From Massilia sp. IC2-477 (lineage in GTDB: Bacteria; Pseudomonadota; Gammaproteobacteria; Burkholderiales; Burkholderiaceae_D), in NCBI RefSeq assembly GCF_020707265.1, contig NZ_JAJFEQ010000004.1, positions 467,743 to 531,742 on the forward strand: a stretch of DNA of 64,000 nt. Reading direction: 5' to 3'. The notes below the pieces were generated by a model, which was not told the DNA's origin, did no database searches, and worked only from the letters and a program-made list of their open reading frames with translations. Shown one piece after another: positions 43,733 through 52,106 of the stretch. The translations under genes and the position numbers were made by a program. Within the stretch, counting starts at the first letter, position 1. The number at the start of each line of letters is the position of its first letter.

Positions 43733-44952
43733 ATTTCATCCAGATCCTGATCGAGGCCTTCCGCTCGATGGCGGCAAACCGCCTGCGCACCGCACTGACC
43801 ATGCTCGGCATCGTCATCGGCATCGCCTCGGTGGTGCTGCTGCTGGCCATCGGCGACAGCATGCAGCGCTTCATCGGCAAGGAACTCCAGGCGCTCGGCA
43901 CCAACATGCTCTACGTGTTCCCGGGCGGCGACCGTACCAGCGAGCGCCGCGCGCGGACCGGCGCCGTGCAGTCGATCACCCTCGAGGACGCGGCGACGCT
44001 GAACCGGATGCCGAGCCTGGTCGGGGCTGCGCCGGCCCTGCAGGGCAGCTTCAAACTCAGCGCCGGCAACGAAACGGCGAACAGCGCCGTGCACGGAGTC
44101 ACCCCGGCCATGTTCAAGATCCGCAACTGGCGCCTCGACCAGGGCAACCTGTTCAGCGAGGCCGACGTCCGCGCCTCCGCGCGCATGGTGGTGATCGGGC
44201 AGAAGGTGGCCGACCAGTTCTTCTACAAGACCGATCCGCTGGGCCGCTACATCCGCATCGAGAACGTCGCGTTCCAGGTGATCGGCGTGCTGGCCGGCGA
44301 AGGCAAGCAGATCGACGGCTCGAATATCGCGGAACTGGTGCTGGTGCCGATCACCGCCGCCAGCGCCAACCTGATCCGCTCGCCCTTCCCGCAGAACGTC
44401 CATTACATCGCGGCGCAGGGGCGGCCCGACATGGCGCTGAACGAAGCCGTCGAGGACATCAAGGAGACCCTGCGCGTCCGCCACCGCATCCGGCCGGAAG
44501 ATCCGGACACTTTCCGGGTGGAGAACATCGCGTCGTTCGCGGAAACCGCCAACAAGATCAGCGCCGGCGTCGCCCTGCTGCTCGGCCTGATCGGCGCGAT
44601 CTCGCTGCTGGTGGGCGGTATCGGCATCATGAACATCATGCTCGTGTCGGTGACCGAACGCACCCGCGAGATCGGCATCCGGATGGCGATCGGCGCCCGC
44701 CCGCGCGCGGTGCTGCTGCAGTTCCTGGCCGAATCGGTGGTGATCTGCGTGGCCGGCGGCCTGGTGGGCGTGGCGATCGCAATGGGCGGCGCGGCGGCGA
44801 TCACCGCCACCGGCAAGTTCGACGTGTTCCTGACCTTCCAGGGCGTGCTGGTGGCCTGCGGCTTCGCCAGCGCGGTCGGCGTGTTCTTCGGTTTCTACCC
44901 GGCGCGCCGTGCCTCGCGCCTGCTGCCGGTGGATTGCCTGCGCCATGAGTGA
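43729..44952 (+). CDS. MacB-like ABC transporter permease (FtsX-type)
   Basis: A 407-residue inner-membrane permease. The first helix (about 18-40) is followed by a large periplasmic domain (about 45-265, MacB_PCD) and an FtsX domain with three helices (about 280-395). SVTERTREIGIRMAIGARP is the coupling helix that contacts the ATPase. It couples ATP hydrolysis to expulsion of periplasmic substrate through MacA and a TolC-type channel. It overlaps the ATPase by four bases and the following acetyltransferase by eight. Confidence 0.93.
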   Translation: MNFIQILIEAFRSMAANRLRTALTMLGIVIGIASVVLLLAIGDSMQRFIGKELQALGTNMLYVFPGGDRTSERRARTGAVQSITLEDAATLNRMPSLVGAAPALQGSFKLSAGNETANSAVHGVTPAMFKIRNWRLDQGNLFSEADVRASARMVVIGQKVADQFFYKTDPLGRYIRIENVAFQVIGVLAGEGKQIDGSNIAELVLVPITAASANLIRSPFPQNVHYIAAQGRPDMALNEAVEDIKETLRVRHRIRPEDPDTFRVENIASFAETANKISAGVALLLGLIGAISLLVGGIGIMNIMLVSVTERTREIGIRMAIGARPRAVLLQFLAESVVICVAGGLVGVAIAMGGAAAITATGKFDVFLTFQGVLVACGFASAVGVFFGFYPARRASRLLPVDCLRHE

Positions 44953-45436
44953 TGCTGCCCTCATCCACGGACAGGGACGGTTCCGGCGCGCGCGCCGCGC
45001 CGACATTCCCGCCATGTCGGCGATCCGCCTGTCGGTGCGCGAGAACGTGCTGTCCGATCCCACACGCGTGACCCTGCAGATGTACGAGGACTATCTCGAG
45101 CGCGACGGGCATGGCTGGGTGGCCGAGGTCGACGGCAGCGTAGCCGGCTTCTGCTATGCGGACCGCAGCCGGGCCTCGATCTGGGCCCTGTTCGTCAGCC
45201 CCGTGCACGAAGGCCTCGGTCTCGGCCAGGGCCTGCTCGGCCTTGCCGTCTCTTGGCTGTTCGAACTGGGCCACCAGCGCATCAGTTTGACTACCACGCA
45301 CGGCACCCGGGCTGACCGCTTCTACGCCGCGCAAGGCTGGACCCGGCTGCCGGAAGGCGGCACAGAAGTCGGGTACGTGCTCGAGCGGGCCGCATCGCCT
45401 TTGTCTCAGCTGGCAGGCTCGATGCGCAGCGCGTAG
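44945..45436 (+). CDS. GNAT-family acetyltransferase
   Basis: A 163-residue acetyltransferase: RFRRARRADIPAMSAIRLSV at the N-terminus, WALFVSPVHEGLGLGQGLLG with the acetyl-CoA loop (HEGLGLG), and THGTRADRFYAAQGW near the end. The start MSDAALIHG overlaps the MacB-like permease end by eight bases, so it belongs to that operon. It might modify the exported compound or give self-protection, which is an inference from context. It overlaps the convergent DUF1203 gene by 31 bases. Confidence 0.88.
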   Translation: MSDAALIHGQGRFRRARRADIPAMSAIRLSVRENVLSDPTRVTLQMYEDYLERDGHGWVAEVDGSVAGFCYADRSRASIWALFVSPVHEGLGLGQGLLGLAVSWLFELGHQRISLTTTHGTRADRFYAAQGWTRLPEGGTEVGYVLERAASPLSQLAGSMRSA

Positions 45437-45912
45437 CAGCCGTAGGTGGGAAAGCGCGCCAGCACGAATGCGACCTCGGGTCGCGCCAGGAAGGCCGCGA
45501 GGTCGCCGGACGCTGCGCCCGGACTGCTCATGCGCGCATCCAGGATGCGCTCCTCGCGCGAGTAGGCGCGCAGCACAAACGCTTCGCCCAGGTAGGGAGC
45601 TTCGCCTTCCAAAGGCAGCCGATCCAGGCGCGGCTGCGGCTGGGCGGCTGCGGACACGAACACCGGCCCGTATTCGCGATAGGGGCCGGCCAGCGTAAAC
45701 GGACAATAACTGGCCAACAGGATCGCTTCGCCCGGGCTGGCGCGGCGCAGGCAGTCGCGCAGCGGTTCGCCGCCCCTGGCGACATGGCGCTCGACCGGCT
45801 GGCCAAGGTCGTCCCTGGCTTCTCTCACCCGCGCCAGGAAAGCAGGCGCCAGCGGCGCGATGCGAAACGGTGGCGCCGGCTGGGTGGCGGTGGACATGGC
45901 GGCTGCAAGCAT
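45406..45912 (-). CDS. DUF1203 family protein
   Basis: A 168-residue protein. FRIAPLAPAFLARVREA opens the DUF1203 domain, followed by GEAILLASYCPFTLAGPYRE, YGPVFVSA, EAFVLRAYSREERI and the C-terminal FVLARFPTYGCYALRI. No catalytic function is known for the family. ATG 45912 is preferred because GGAG lies eight bases upstream; the frame is open to 46032 without a start signal. Its 3' end overlaps that of the acetyltransferase gene. Confidence 0.85.
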   Translation of the reverse strand: MLAAAMSTATQPAPPFRIAPLAPAFLARVREARDDLGQPVERHVARGGEPLRDCLRRASPGEAILLASYCPFTLAGPYREYGPVFVSAAAQPQPRLDRLPLEGEAPYLGEAFVLRAYSREERILDARMSSPGAASGDLAAFLARPEVAFVLARFPTYGCYALRIEPAS

Positions 45913-46090
45913 CAGGGTTCTCCAGTTGTACGATGCCTGCGAGGATGCCCTGCCGGGCTGCGAGCGGCACTCCGCTTCTTGCGCGCGAATCCCGGGATCT
46001 GAGTGCGATATGCATGCATACTGCCGTGCCAAAAGATTGTCAGATGTCCTAAATTTGTATCCTTATGGAAACTTCCACCACCTAGGGGGG

Positions 46091-46130
46091 AAGCGTTCCT
46101 GCGGCCGTCAACGGCGCCGCAAACGCTTTT
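46091..46130 (+). terminator. Terminator-like hairpin before the receiver gene
   Basis: AAGCGTT pairs with AACGCTT and GCGGC with GCCGC around a loop of about ten bases, followed by TTTT. No plus-strand gene ends nearby, so it may close a short leader RNA, or an unseen small RNA starting near 46065, upstream of the receiver gene. Confidence 0.45.
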
Positions 46131-46208
46131 AGAATCACGCCAACACCCCCGTTCACATTGGCAGCCGATTCCGTCCAGGATGGCTCACCAGCATCCCAGG
46201 ACCTTATC

Positions 46209-46625
46209 GTGCACAGCAATCCAGGCAAGACCACCCAGCCAGACGCCGACATGCCGCAACGGCGCCGCCTGCTGGTCGTCGACGACAACGCAGACGCGGC
46301 CACGCTGCTGTCCATGGCCCTGAAGCGCCAGGGACACCACGTCGAGACCGCATTCAGCGGCACCGACGCACTGGCGGCGGCGATCCGCTTCCGGCCCGAG
46401 CTGGTGTTCCTCGACCTCGCCATGCCGCGCATGAACGGCTTCGAAGTGGCGCGCCGCCTGCGCAGCCTGCCCAGCCTGAGGCATACCCGGATCGCCGCGC
46501 TGAGCGGGCGCGCCGACCCGGAGACCCGCGCCGCCACGACGGCGGCCGGTTTCGACCATCACCTGGCCAAGCCACCGAACCTGGCCGAGATTTTGGCGGT
46601 GCTGGCGCAAGGAGGACCGCCATGA
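46209..46625 (+). CDS. Single-domain response regulator (receiver), paired with diguanylate cyclase
   Basis: A 138-residue receiver: LLVVDDNADAATLL holds the acidic pair, VFLDLAMPRMNGFEVARRLR the phospho-acceptor Asp, and HLAKPPN the Lys. The first 15 residues are a polar extension. GTG 46209 follows AGGA at good spacing; other in-frame starts exist upstream (TTG 46158) and downstream (ATG 46251). Its stop overlaps the cyclase start as ATGA, so the two are made together. The pair suggests a phosphorelay feeding c-di-GMP synthesis or its control. Confidence 0.85.
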   Translation: MHSNPGKTTQPDADMPQRRRLLVVDDNADAATLLSMALKRQGHHVETAFSGTDALAAAIRFRPELVFLDLAMPRMNGFEVARRLRSLPSLRHTRIAALSGRADPETRAATTAAGFDHHLAKPPNLAEILAVLAQGGPP

Positions 46626-48271
46626 TTCCCAAGACCCTCAAAGGCAGGCTCACCGCCGCCGTGACCGCGCTGGTCGCCGCCGCCTGCATGCTGGTGACGG
46701 CTGTCGCCCTCGAAGTCGCCTATCGCGAGATGAAGGAGTCGACCGGCCGCCAGCAATACGCCCTGCTGACCAGCGCTGCCGCCCACCTGGCTTTCGAACT
46801 GGACGCCAAGCGCACCCTCCTGCGCACGCTGGCCGAAGAGATGGCGCAGCAGCCAACGACCGGCGGCGCCCGCATCCAGGACATGCTGGCGCACCATCCA
46901 GGCCTGCGCCAGGCGTTTGCCGACCTGGTCGTGCTGGATACGGCCGGACGCATCGCCGGCCTGCAGCAGCCCGGCTACTTCCTGCGCTCGCAGCTGGCCG
47001 ACAGCAGCTGCCTGCGCGAGACCGTGCAGACCGGCGCCGCCCTGACGCTGCAGCCGCCCGCCGGCACGGCCAACGGCCGCGCCGTCGTGGTGCTGACCCA
47101 GCCGGTGGTCGACGCCCACGGCCGCACCGTGTTGGTGCTGTGCGGCGGGACCAGTCTGGAAGACTCTTCCTTCTTCAGCCAGGCGGCGCGCCTGCGTCCG
47201 GGCGCCACCGGCTACCTGTTCGCCCTGACCCGCAGCGGCACCCTGCTGTACCACCCGGACCGCGGCCGCCATGCGCTCAAGGCCGGCGACGAGGCGCCCC
47301 TGCCGGCCATGGCGCGCGCCGCCATGCAGGGCTGGGATGGCTGGACCTTCGGCAAGGACGCCCAGGGCACGCCTTCGCTGCTCACCTACAAGCAGGTCGG
47401 CAGTTCGGGCTGGGTGCTCGCCTCCGCCTTCCCGGCGGACGAAGCCCTGGCCGGCATCTCGCGCGCGCGCCATCACGCCTGGACCTGGGCCGCGATCCTT
47501 GCGGTATGCGCCGGGGTGGTCGGCTGGGCCACCATGGTCGTCCTTCTGCGGCCGCTGCGGGCCTTGCGCCGCCACGTCCACGCCGTCGAGCGCGAGGAAG
47601 CCGACATCGGCGTGCTCGAGCTCGAACGCGACGACGAGATCGGCGCGCTGGGACGCGCCTTCCACTCGCTGTCGGTCAAGCGCCAGATCGCGGAGCAGCA
47701 GCTGAAGGAACTGAGTCTCACCGACACCCTGACGGGGCTCGGCAACCGGCGCCAGTTCGACCACGAAGTGGCGCTCCTGATCGAACAGGCCGCGCGCTAC
47801 CGCTACGGCCTGGCGGTGGCCTTCCTCGACGTCGACTGCTTCAAGTCGATCAACGACACCTACGGCCATGCGGCAGGCGACGCGGTACTGAAGGAGTTCG
47901 CGCGGCGCCTGCGCACGGTGACCCGGCCGACCGACCGCAGCTACCGGCTGGCGGGAGACGAATTCGTGATCGTGTCGGAACGCCTGGAGTCGGGCGAGAA
48001 CGCGCGCCGCTTCGCCGCCAAGATCCTGCGCGCGATCCGCCGCCCGTTCGACATCGGCGGCGGCATATCGCTGCCGGTCACCACCAGCATCGGCGTTGCG
48101 GTGGCCCGGTTCCCCGTGGCGCCGGTGGGCGACCTGCTGCAGCACGCCGACGCGGCGCTGTACCAGACCAAGCGCAGCGGCCGCGACGGCTACACGATCA
48201 AGGAACTCGGCATGCCGGCGTTCGCCGCGGCGCCGACCCGCCGGGCAGGCCTGCGCACGGTGGGACAGTGA
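46622..48271 (+). CDS. dCache-type sensor diguanylate cyclase
   Basis: A 549-residue membrane sensor. One N-terminal helix (about 8-30), a periplasmic double-Cache-like domain (about 35-280; GYLFALTRSGTLLYHPDRGR, SGWVLASAFPADE), a second helix (about 288-312), a HAMP region and a GGDEF domain (about 370-535) follow in order. The active motif is AGDEF (444-448), a variant found in working cyclases, and RPTD (435-438) gives an I-site at the expected distance. The Cache domain probably binds a small organic ligand in the periplasm. It overlaps the receiver gene by four bases. Confidence 0.92.
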   Translation: MIPKTLKGRLTAAVTALVAAACMLVTAVALEVAYREMKESTGRQQYALLTSAAAHLAFELDAKRTLLRTLAEEMAQQPTTGGARIQDMLAHHPGLRQAFADLVVLDTAGRIAGLQQPGYFLRSQLADSSCLRETVQTGAALTLQPPAGTANGRAVVVLTQPVVDAHGRTVLVLCGGTSLEDSSFFSQAARLRPGATGYLFALTRSGTLLYHPDRGRHALKAGDEAPLPAMARAAMQGWDGWTFGKDAQGTPSLLTYKQVGSSGWVLASAFPADEALAGISRARHHAWTWAAILAVCAGVVGWATMVVLLRPLRALRRHVHAVEREEADIGVLELERDDEIGALGRAFHSLSVKRQIAEQQLKELSLTDTLTGLGNRRQFDHEVALLIEQAARYRYGLAVAFLDVDCFKSINDTYGHAAGDAVLKEFARRLRTVTRPTDRSYRLAGDEFVIVSERLESGENARRFAAKILRAIRRPFDIGGGISLPVTTSIGVAVARFPVAPVGDLLQHADAALYQTKRSGRDGYTIKELGMPAFAAAPTRRAGLRTVGQ

Positions 48272-48275
48272 GTCG

Positions 48276-49283
48276 CTAGTAGACCGAGCCGCCCGGCTGG
48301 GTCGAACTCAGCACGCCCTGCACCGCCGAGATCGAATAGTTGGTGGTGGAGCCGTAGCCGGCCCAGTTGTTCAGGTCGAAGCTGCCGGCGCCGGACAGGC
48401 GCTGCACGCCCAGGTTCCGGTAGGTCAGCGGCGTCTTCGGCGCGCACACCTGCGGCAGGCCGACGGTCTGCAGGAAGTAGACCGAGCCCAGGCCGATGCG
48501 CCGGGCCTGTCCGTTCTCGACCAGCAGCGCCGTCTCGACGTCGACGCCGAGCCCGCGCGCGGTGCCGGTCCAGCCGTCTTTCACAATGCGGCCCATGAAG
48601 GCCACCAGGCGGCCGATCCGGTCGCGCGTGTCCAGGTGCGAATCCGTGATCACCCGGCCCATGCCGGGGAGCGTGAGGAAGTCGCGCCCCAGGGTGACGT
48701 TCTTGTTGTAGGGGTTTGCCAGCGCTTCCGGCGAAGTGACCGACTGGTTCTCGCCGGTATAGATGAACTGCCCCAGCACCGCCAGCCCGGCGCTGGTGCC
48801 GCCGAGCGGGACGTTGCGGTTGGCCAGCTCCTGCAGGGCGTCGTCGAGCGGGGTGTCCTTCCAGTAGCGCATGTAATCGCTCTGGTCGCCGCCGGCGATG
48901 AACACGGCTTCGGCATTGCGCACGCGTTCCAGCACGAAGGGGTCGCTCGCAGCGGCGCGGCTTGGGATGATCAGGGTCTCCACCGAGCGCACCCCGCCCA
49001 TCGCGTAGATGTAGGGATTGTAGGCGTCGGTGCCGGTGGCGCGGATGACGACGAAGTTGCCGCCGCCGGACTTCTGGATCATCCACTGGAAGGCCGCATC
49101 GACGTCAGGGCCGCCGCCCATCAGCACCAGCGAGGGATAGGCCGGCTTGGGCAGGACCACGTTGCTGCCGTCGCCGACGACGAAGTGCTGGTAAGGCTTG
49201 GCTGCGAGCGCGGTTTGCGAGGCGCCAAGTGCGAGCGTGAAAAGCGCGGTGCGGAACATCCGCGAGAGGAAGGACGTGTTCAT
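48276..49283 (-). CDS. Exported cyanophycinase-like serine peptidase (S51)
   Basis: A 335-residue enzyme with a signal peptide ending QTALAA. The S51 peptidase fold shows LVLMGGGPDVDAAF, the oxyanion/metal loop FIAGGDQSDYMRYW, the nucleophile elbow GGTSAG (Ser164), and GLGVDVETALLVE. Cyanophycinases cleave the Arg-Asp polymer cyanophycin to dipeptides. The signal peptide points to an extracellular or periplasmic CphE-type enzyme that uses polymer released by other cells. No cyanophycin synthetase is present in the window. It ends four bases from the convergent cyclase gene. Confidence 0.88.
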   Translation of the reverse strand: MNTSFLSRMFRTALFTLALGASQTALAAKPYQHFVVGDGSNVVLPKPAYPSLVLMGGGPDVDAAFQWMIQKSGGGNFVVIRATGTDAYNPYIYAMGGVRSVETLIIPSRAAASDPFVLERVRNAEAVFIAGGDQSDYMRYWKDTPLDDALQELANRNVPLGGTSAGLAVLGQFIYTGENQSVTSPEALANPYNKNVTLGRDFLTLPGMGRVITDSHLDTRDRIGRLVAFMGRIVKDGWTGTARGLGVDVETALLVENGQARRIGLGSVYFLQTVGLPQVCAPKTPLTYRNLGVQRLSGAGSFDLNNWAGYGSTTNYSISAVQGVLSSTQPGGSVY

Positions 49284-49534
49284 GGGACCCTTTCAGAACA
49301 GAAAGCGGGAGCCCATTTTCGCACTGAACATCAAGCGGGCACAACTGAACCATGCTCATTGCACCGGTCTACGCATGCTACATACGTATAGACTCACAGC
49401 CTTTTATTCCTTGCAGCATCAACGTTTCGCAGGGACTAGCCTCATTGATCTTGCTCGCCCGTCTTCCTGACTCTTACCAAGCTTGTCCCTGTTCAGTCGG
49501 GCAAGAATCGCCGTTCTACTACAACGGGGGCAGC

Positions 49535-50022
49535 ATGAACGACGCATACTTGCAGATAGACGGGATCAAGGGTGAGTCGAGCGATGACAAACACAAGATT
49601 GGATTGAAGTTAGCAAGGTCCAGTACTCGATTTACCAGCCCAGAGCCGAAACAGTGTCTACAGCCGGGGGCTTGACGAGCGGTCGGGCCGACCTGTACCC
49701 GATCACCTTCAAGAAGCTTGCAGACATTTCCTCGCCGGTCTTGCTGCAAACTTGCGCAGCAGGGAAGACCATCAACAAGGCGGCTTTCGAGTTTATGAGA
49801 GCGGACAGCAACGGCAACCCAATCCCCTATTTCCGCATCGAGCTAGAAAACCTGCTGATTGCCAGCATCACCCCAGATAGCGGGGATGGAGGGATCATCG
49901 TTGAACGGGTCCAGTTGGCATTCTCCAGAATTCAATGGAAATACGTACGCCAATCCATCCAGGGCGGCACGCAGGGCAACTCTACTGGCGGCTGGAACTG
50001 CAGCACCAACCGCGTCTGCTAA
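49535..50022 (+). pseudogene. hcp: Hcp-family type VI secretion tube protein, frameshifted
   Basis: ATG 49535 begins MNDAYLQIDGIKGESSDDKHK, a typical Hcp N-terminus. Near 49597 the frame is lost by one base: the natural continuation, DWIEVSKVQYSIYQPR and then SGRADLYPITFKKLADISSP, lies in the next frame and runs to a stop at 50022. Adding one base to AAGATTGG (AAGGATTGG) restores a full Hcp of about 162 residues. Hcp hexamers stack as the tube fired by the type VI system and may carry effectors. The C-terminus has an extra tail with two Cys. It leads a putative effector/immunity pair 12 bases downstream. Base composition is more A/T-rich than in neighbours. Confidence 0.82.
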
Positions 50023-50034
50023 TCGGAGGCGCTT

Positions 50035-50454
50035 ATGTCAGGCCCCTACCTTGGCGAAACAATGAACCAGTGCCCCATAAAACCGTTCGACTTCAAGATG
50101 ACCCGCGCTGTTATCGTGTCAGGTTGGGGGATCAATTTCTGCGGCCATACGCTGCTCGCCCTCGGTGAATGGTATTTCCACGTTGACGGCTGGAATAGCC
50201 GCCCTTGGTTCATGCGCGAGGAAGGCTACATGCGCTATCGGAGAGAGAACAACAAGCGAGAAATTCGCCGCTGGATCCTCAACATTCCTGACCCAATTGG
50301 CGCACATGCCAAGCTAGTTCAACTACTAGCGGAGAAATGGCAATGGGGAATCTTGCCGCACAACTGTGTGAACTTTGTAGAAGAAGTGGTCAAGGCTGGC
50401 GGCAGTAACGCCGGAATGTACTTCAATTGTCCATCCATCGAGCCTTTCGCATGA
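50035..50454 (+). CDS. Putative type VI effector with permuted papain-like (NlpC/LRAT-type) layout
   Basis: A 139-residue soluble protein, without a signal peptide. FCGHTLLALGEWYFHVDGW (His38, His49) forms a likely beta hairpin, and HNCVNFVEEVVKAGG (Cys111) a likely catalytic helix. His before Cys, with the NCxxF sequence, is the order seen in circularly permuted papain-fold families such as LRAT-like and YiiX-like hydrolases. GGAGG stands five bases before the ATG. It follows an hcp gene and overlaps by four bases (ATGA) a four-helix membrane protein. I infer an amidase or lipase-type effector delivered by the type VI system; the enzyme class is not proven. Confidence 0.6.
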   Translation: MSGPYLGETMNQCPIKPFDFKMTRAVIVSGWGINFCGHTLLALGEWYFHVDGWNSRPWFMREEGYMRYRRENNKREIRRWILNIPDPIGAHAKLVQLLAEKWQWGILPHNCVNFVEEVVKAGGSNAGMYFNCPSIEPFA

Positions 50455-50843
50455 GAACGCTTATTTCGCTCGGAATTGCCTTTTTTGTGATGGTGCTTCA
50501 CTTGCTAATAGGAGCCAAAATCACACCAAACCTAAGCTCGGAGACTGCCTTCAACATTCTCGTCATGGGATTCCTCGGCATGGCAGCCATCACATGGCTG
50601 GTTCTCAAATACCGGCGAGGCCGCACGGCGATGATCCAACGAATTCTCATTTCACTTGGGGCTGGGATGCTCAATCTTGCGTTTCTGTACGTGACCCTCT
50701 TTGTTCCCAATCCCCGGTTTTTCGTGAAGGATGCGGCGATAGAACTTGTCGTTTCCGCGTCGTTCGTATCGCTAGTTGTATTTGTTCTTCTCTCTTTGCC
50801 GCCCCAACTCCAGCGAGTGGCGAAGAGTGACCATTTCGCATAG
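50451..50843 (+). CDS. Four-helix membrane protein, putative immunity protein
   Basis: A 130-residue protein with four hydrophobic helices (about 5-22, 35-56, 66-88 and 95-118) and short charged loops (KYRRGR, and VPNPRFFVKD). It begins ATG 50451, overlapping the effector stop as ATGA. Membrane-embedded immunity proteins are usual for effectors that act in the periplasm or membrane, so this is the probable protector of the producing cell. I see no known family motif. The A/T-rich composition matches the effector gene and suggests joint transfer. It converges on the vgr-related metallopeptidase gene, 56 bases away. Confidence 0.65.
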   Translation: MRTLISLGIAFFVMVLHLLIGAKITPNLSSETAFNILVMGFLGMAAITWLVLKYRRGRTAMIQRILISLGAGMLNLAFLYVTLFVPNPRFFVKDAAIELVVSASFVSLVVFVLLSLPPQLQRVAKSDHFA

Positions 50844-50899
50844 CATCGCCTCACCACATTCGCATGGACGCCTCGGAGCCGTCGCAGCTACTTTCGAGA

Positions 50900-51484
50900 C
50901 TAGTCCCCGCGTCGTACTTGCCGCTTCAAATGCAGCAGGTAGCGGCCATACCCGCGAGGCAGATTCGCCGCGCCGGAGGGATCGGCAACGAAGCCGGCCA
51001 ATACCTCTTCGTACAGCGCCAGGCAATCGCGATAGCGCCCCTGGCGCATGGCCTGCGGCTTGCGCAAGAATTTCAGCACGAAGTAATCCGCCAGCAGATC
51101 ACCCTGCGCTTCCATGTTGTAGTCGGCCAGCGTGGCGCCCTCGCGCAGCGTGTAGGCATAGGGAAGCCCGATGCGCACGGCGCCGCGTAGGCGCACCGGG
51201 TAGCCTAGCTGGTGCTGCCACACGTGCACCATCTCGTGCATGAACCAGTGGATGGCGCCGGGGTCGCCGCGGGTGTAGTCGGGAAGGAAGCAGGAACGGT
51301 GGAAGTACATGCTGCCGTTCGGGGTCATGCAGCAGTTCTTCGGCTGGAAGGGCATGTAGCGGCGGCCGTGGATACGGACGCGGCTGTAGTCGATGGCGTC
51401 GCCGAACAGCAGCGACGCCATCGCGATCTCGTTCTCCGTCAGGGGACGGGAACGGGGTCTTTGCTTGAGCTCTTTAGGCAGCAC
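50900..51484 (-). CDS. Vgr-related zinc metallopeptidase-like protein
   Basis: A 194-residue protein. [10 protein letters not shown] (HExxH at 83-87) with a downstream Glu in [14 protein letters not shown] fits a gluzincin-like zinc site. [20 protein letters not shown] and MTPNGSMYF match proteins commonly labelled Rhs element Vgr-related. These often accompany type VI loci and may be peptidase effectors or accessory enzymes. GTG 51484 lies inside the end of eda, on the same strand, an 11-base overlap; a later ATG at the MASLLF position is possible. Its neighbours on the other side are the hcp, effector and immunity genes. Confidence 0.75.
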   Translation of the reverse strand: MLPKELKQRPRSRPLTENEIAMASLLFGDAIDYSRVRIHGRRYMPFQPKNCCMTPNGSMYFHRSCFLPDYTRGDPGAIHWFMHEMVHVWQHQLGYPVRLRGAVRIGLPYAYTLREGATLADYNMEAQGDLLADYFVLKFLRKPQAMRQGRYRDCLALYEEVLAGFVADPSGAANLPRGYGRYLLHLKRQVRRGD

Positions 51485-52106
51485 GCAGCGCGGAAGCCGC
51501 CTTCGCCAGTTCTGTGATGCCGGCCCAATCGCCTGCGGCGATCAGGTCTTTCGGCGTCAGCCAGGAACCGCCGACGCAGGCCACGTTCTTGCAGGCCAGG
51601 AACTTCGGCGCGGTCTCGATCGAGATGCCGCCGGTCGGGCAGAAGGTCACGTCCGGCAGCGGGCCGGCGATCGCGTTCAGCATGCCGACGCCGCCCGCCG
51701 GCACCGCCGGGAACAGCTTCAGCTGCTTGAAGCCGTGCTCGCGCGCGGCCATCACTTCGGACGGGGTCATCACGCCGGGCAGCAGCGGCAGGCCGCTCTT
51801 CTTGGCCGCTTCGATCATGGTCGCGGTCAGGCCCGGCGAGACGCCGAACACGGCGCCCGCATCACGCGAGGCTTCGAATTCGTGCGGCTGGGTGAGCGTG
51901 CCGACGCCGACGATCGCGCCTTCCACCTGGCTCATGTCACGGATCGCCTGCAAGCCGTGCTCGGTGCGCAGCGTGACTTCCAGCACGCGGATGCCGCCCG
52001 CCACCAGGGCCTTTGCCAGCGGTACGGCGTGGCTTGGGTCGTCGATGGCGATGACGGGGATGACGCTCGCCGAGCGCATGATTTCAAGTAAGCTCATTTG
52101 TCCCAT
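51474..52106 (-). CDS. eda: KDPG / 2-keto-4-hydroxyglutarate aldolase
   Basis: A 210-residue class I aldolase that splits 2-keto-3-deoxy-6-phosphogluconate into pyruvate and glyceraldehyde-3-phosphate, the last Entner-Doudoroff step. RVLEVTLRT holds the catalytic Glu43 and substrate-binding Arg, KQLKLFPA the Schiff-base Lys, GVGTLT and SPGLTATMI the phosphate and turn motifs, and CPTGGIS the phosphate loop. ATG 52106 overlaps the edd stop (TAATG), giving coupled translation; ATG 52097 is an alternative. The order edd-eda and the operator upstream of edd place it in the HexR regulon. Confidence 0.96.
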   Translation of the reverse strand: MGQMSLLEIMRSASVIPVIAIDDPSHAVPLAKALVAGGIRVLEVTLRTEHGLQAIRDMSQVEGAIVGVGTLTQPHEFEASRDAGAVFGVSPGLTATMIEAAKKSGLPLLPGVMTPSEVMAAREHGFKQLKLFPAVPAGGVGMLNAIAGPLPDVTFCPTGGISIETAPKFLACKNVACVGGSWLTPKDLIAAGDWAGITELAKAASALRAA

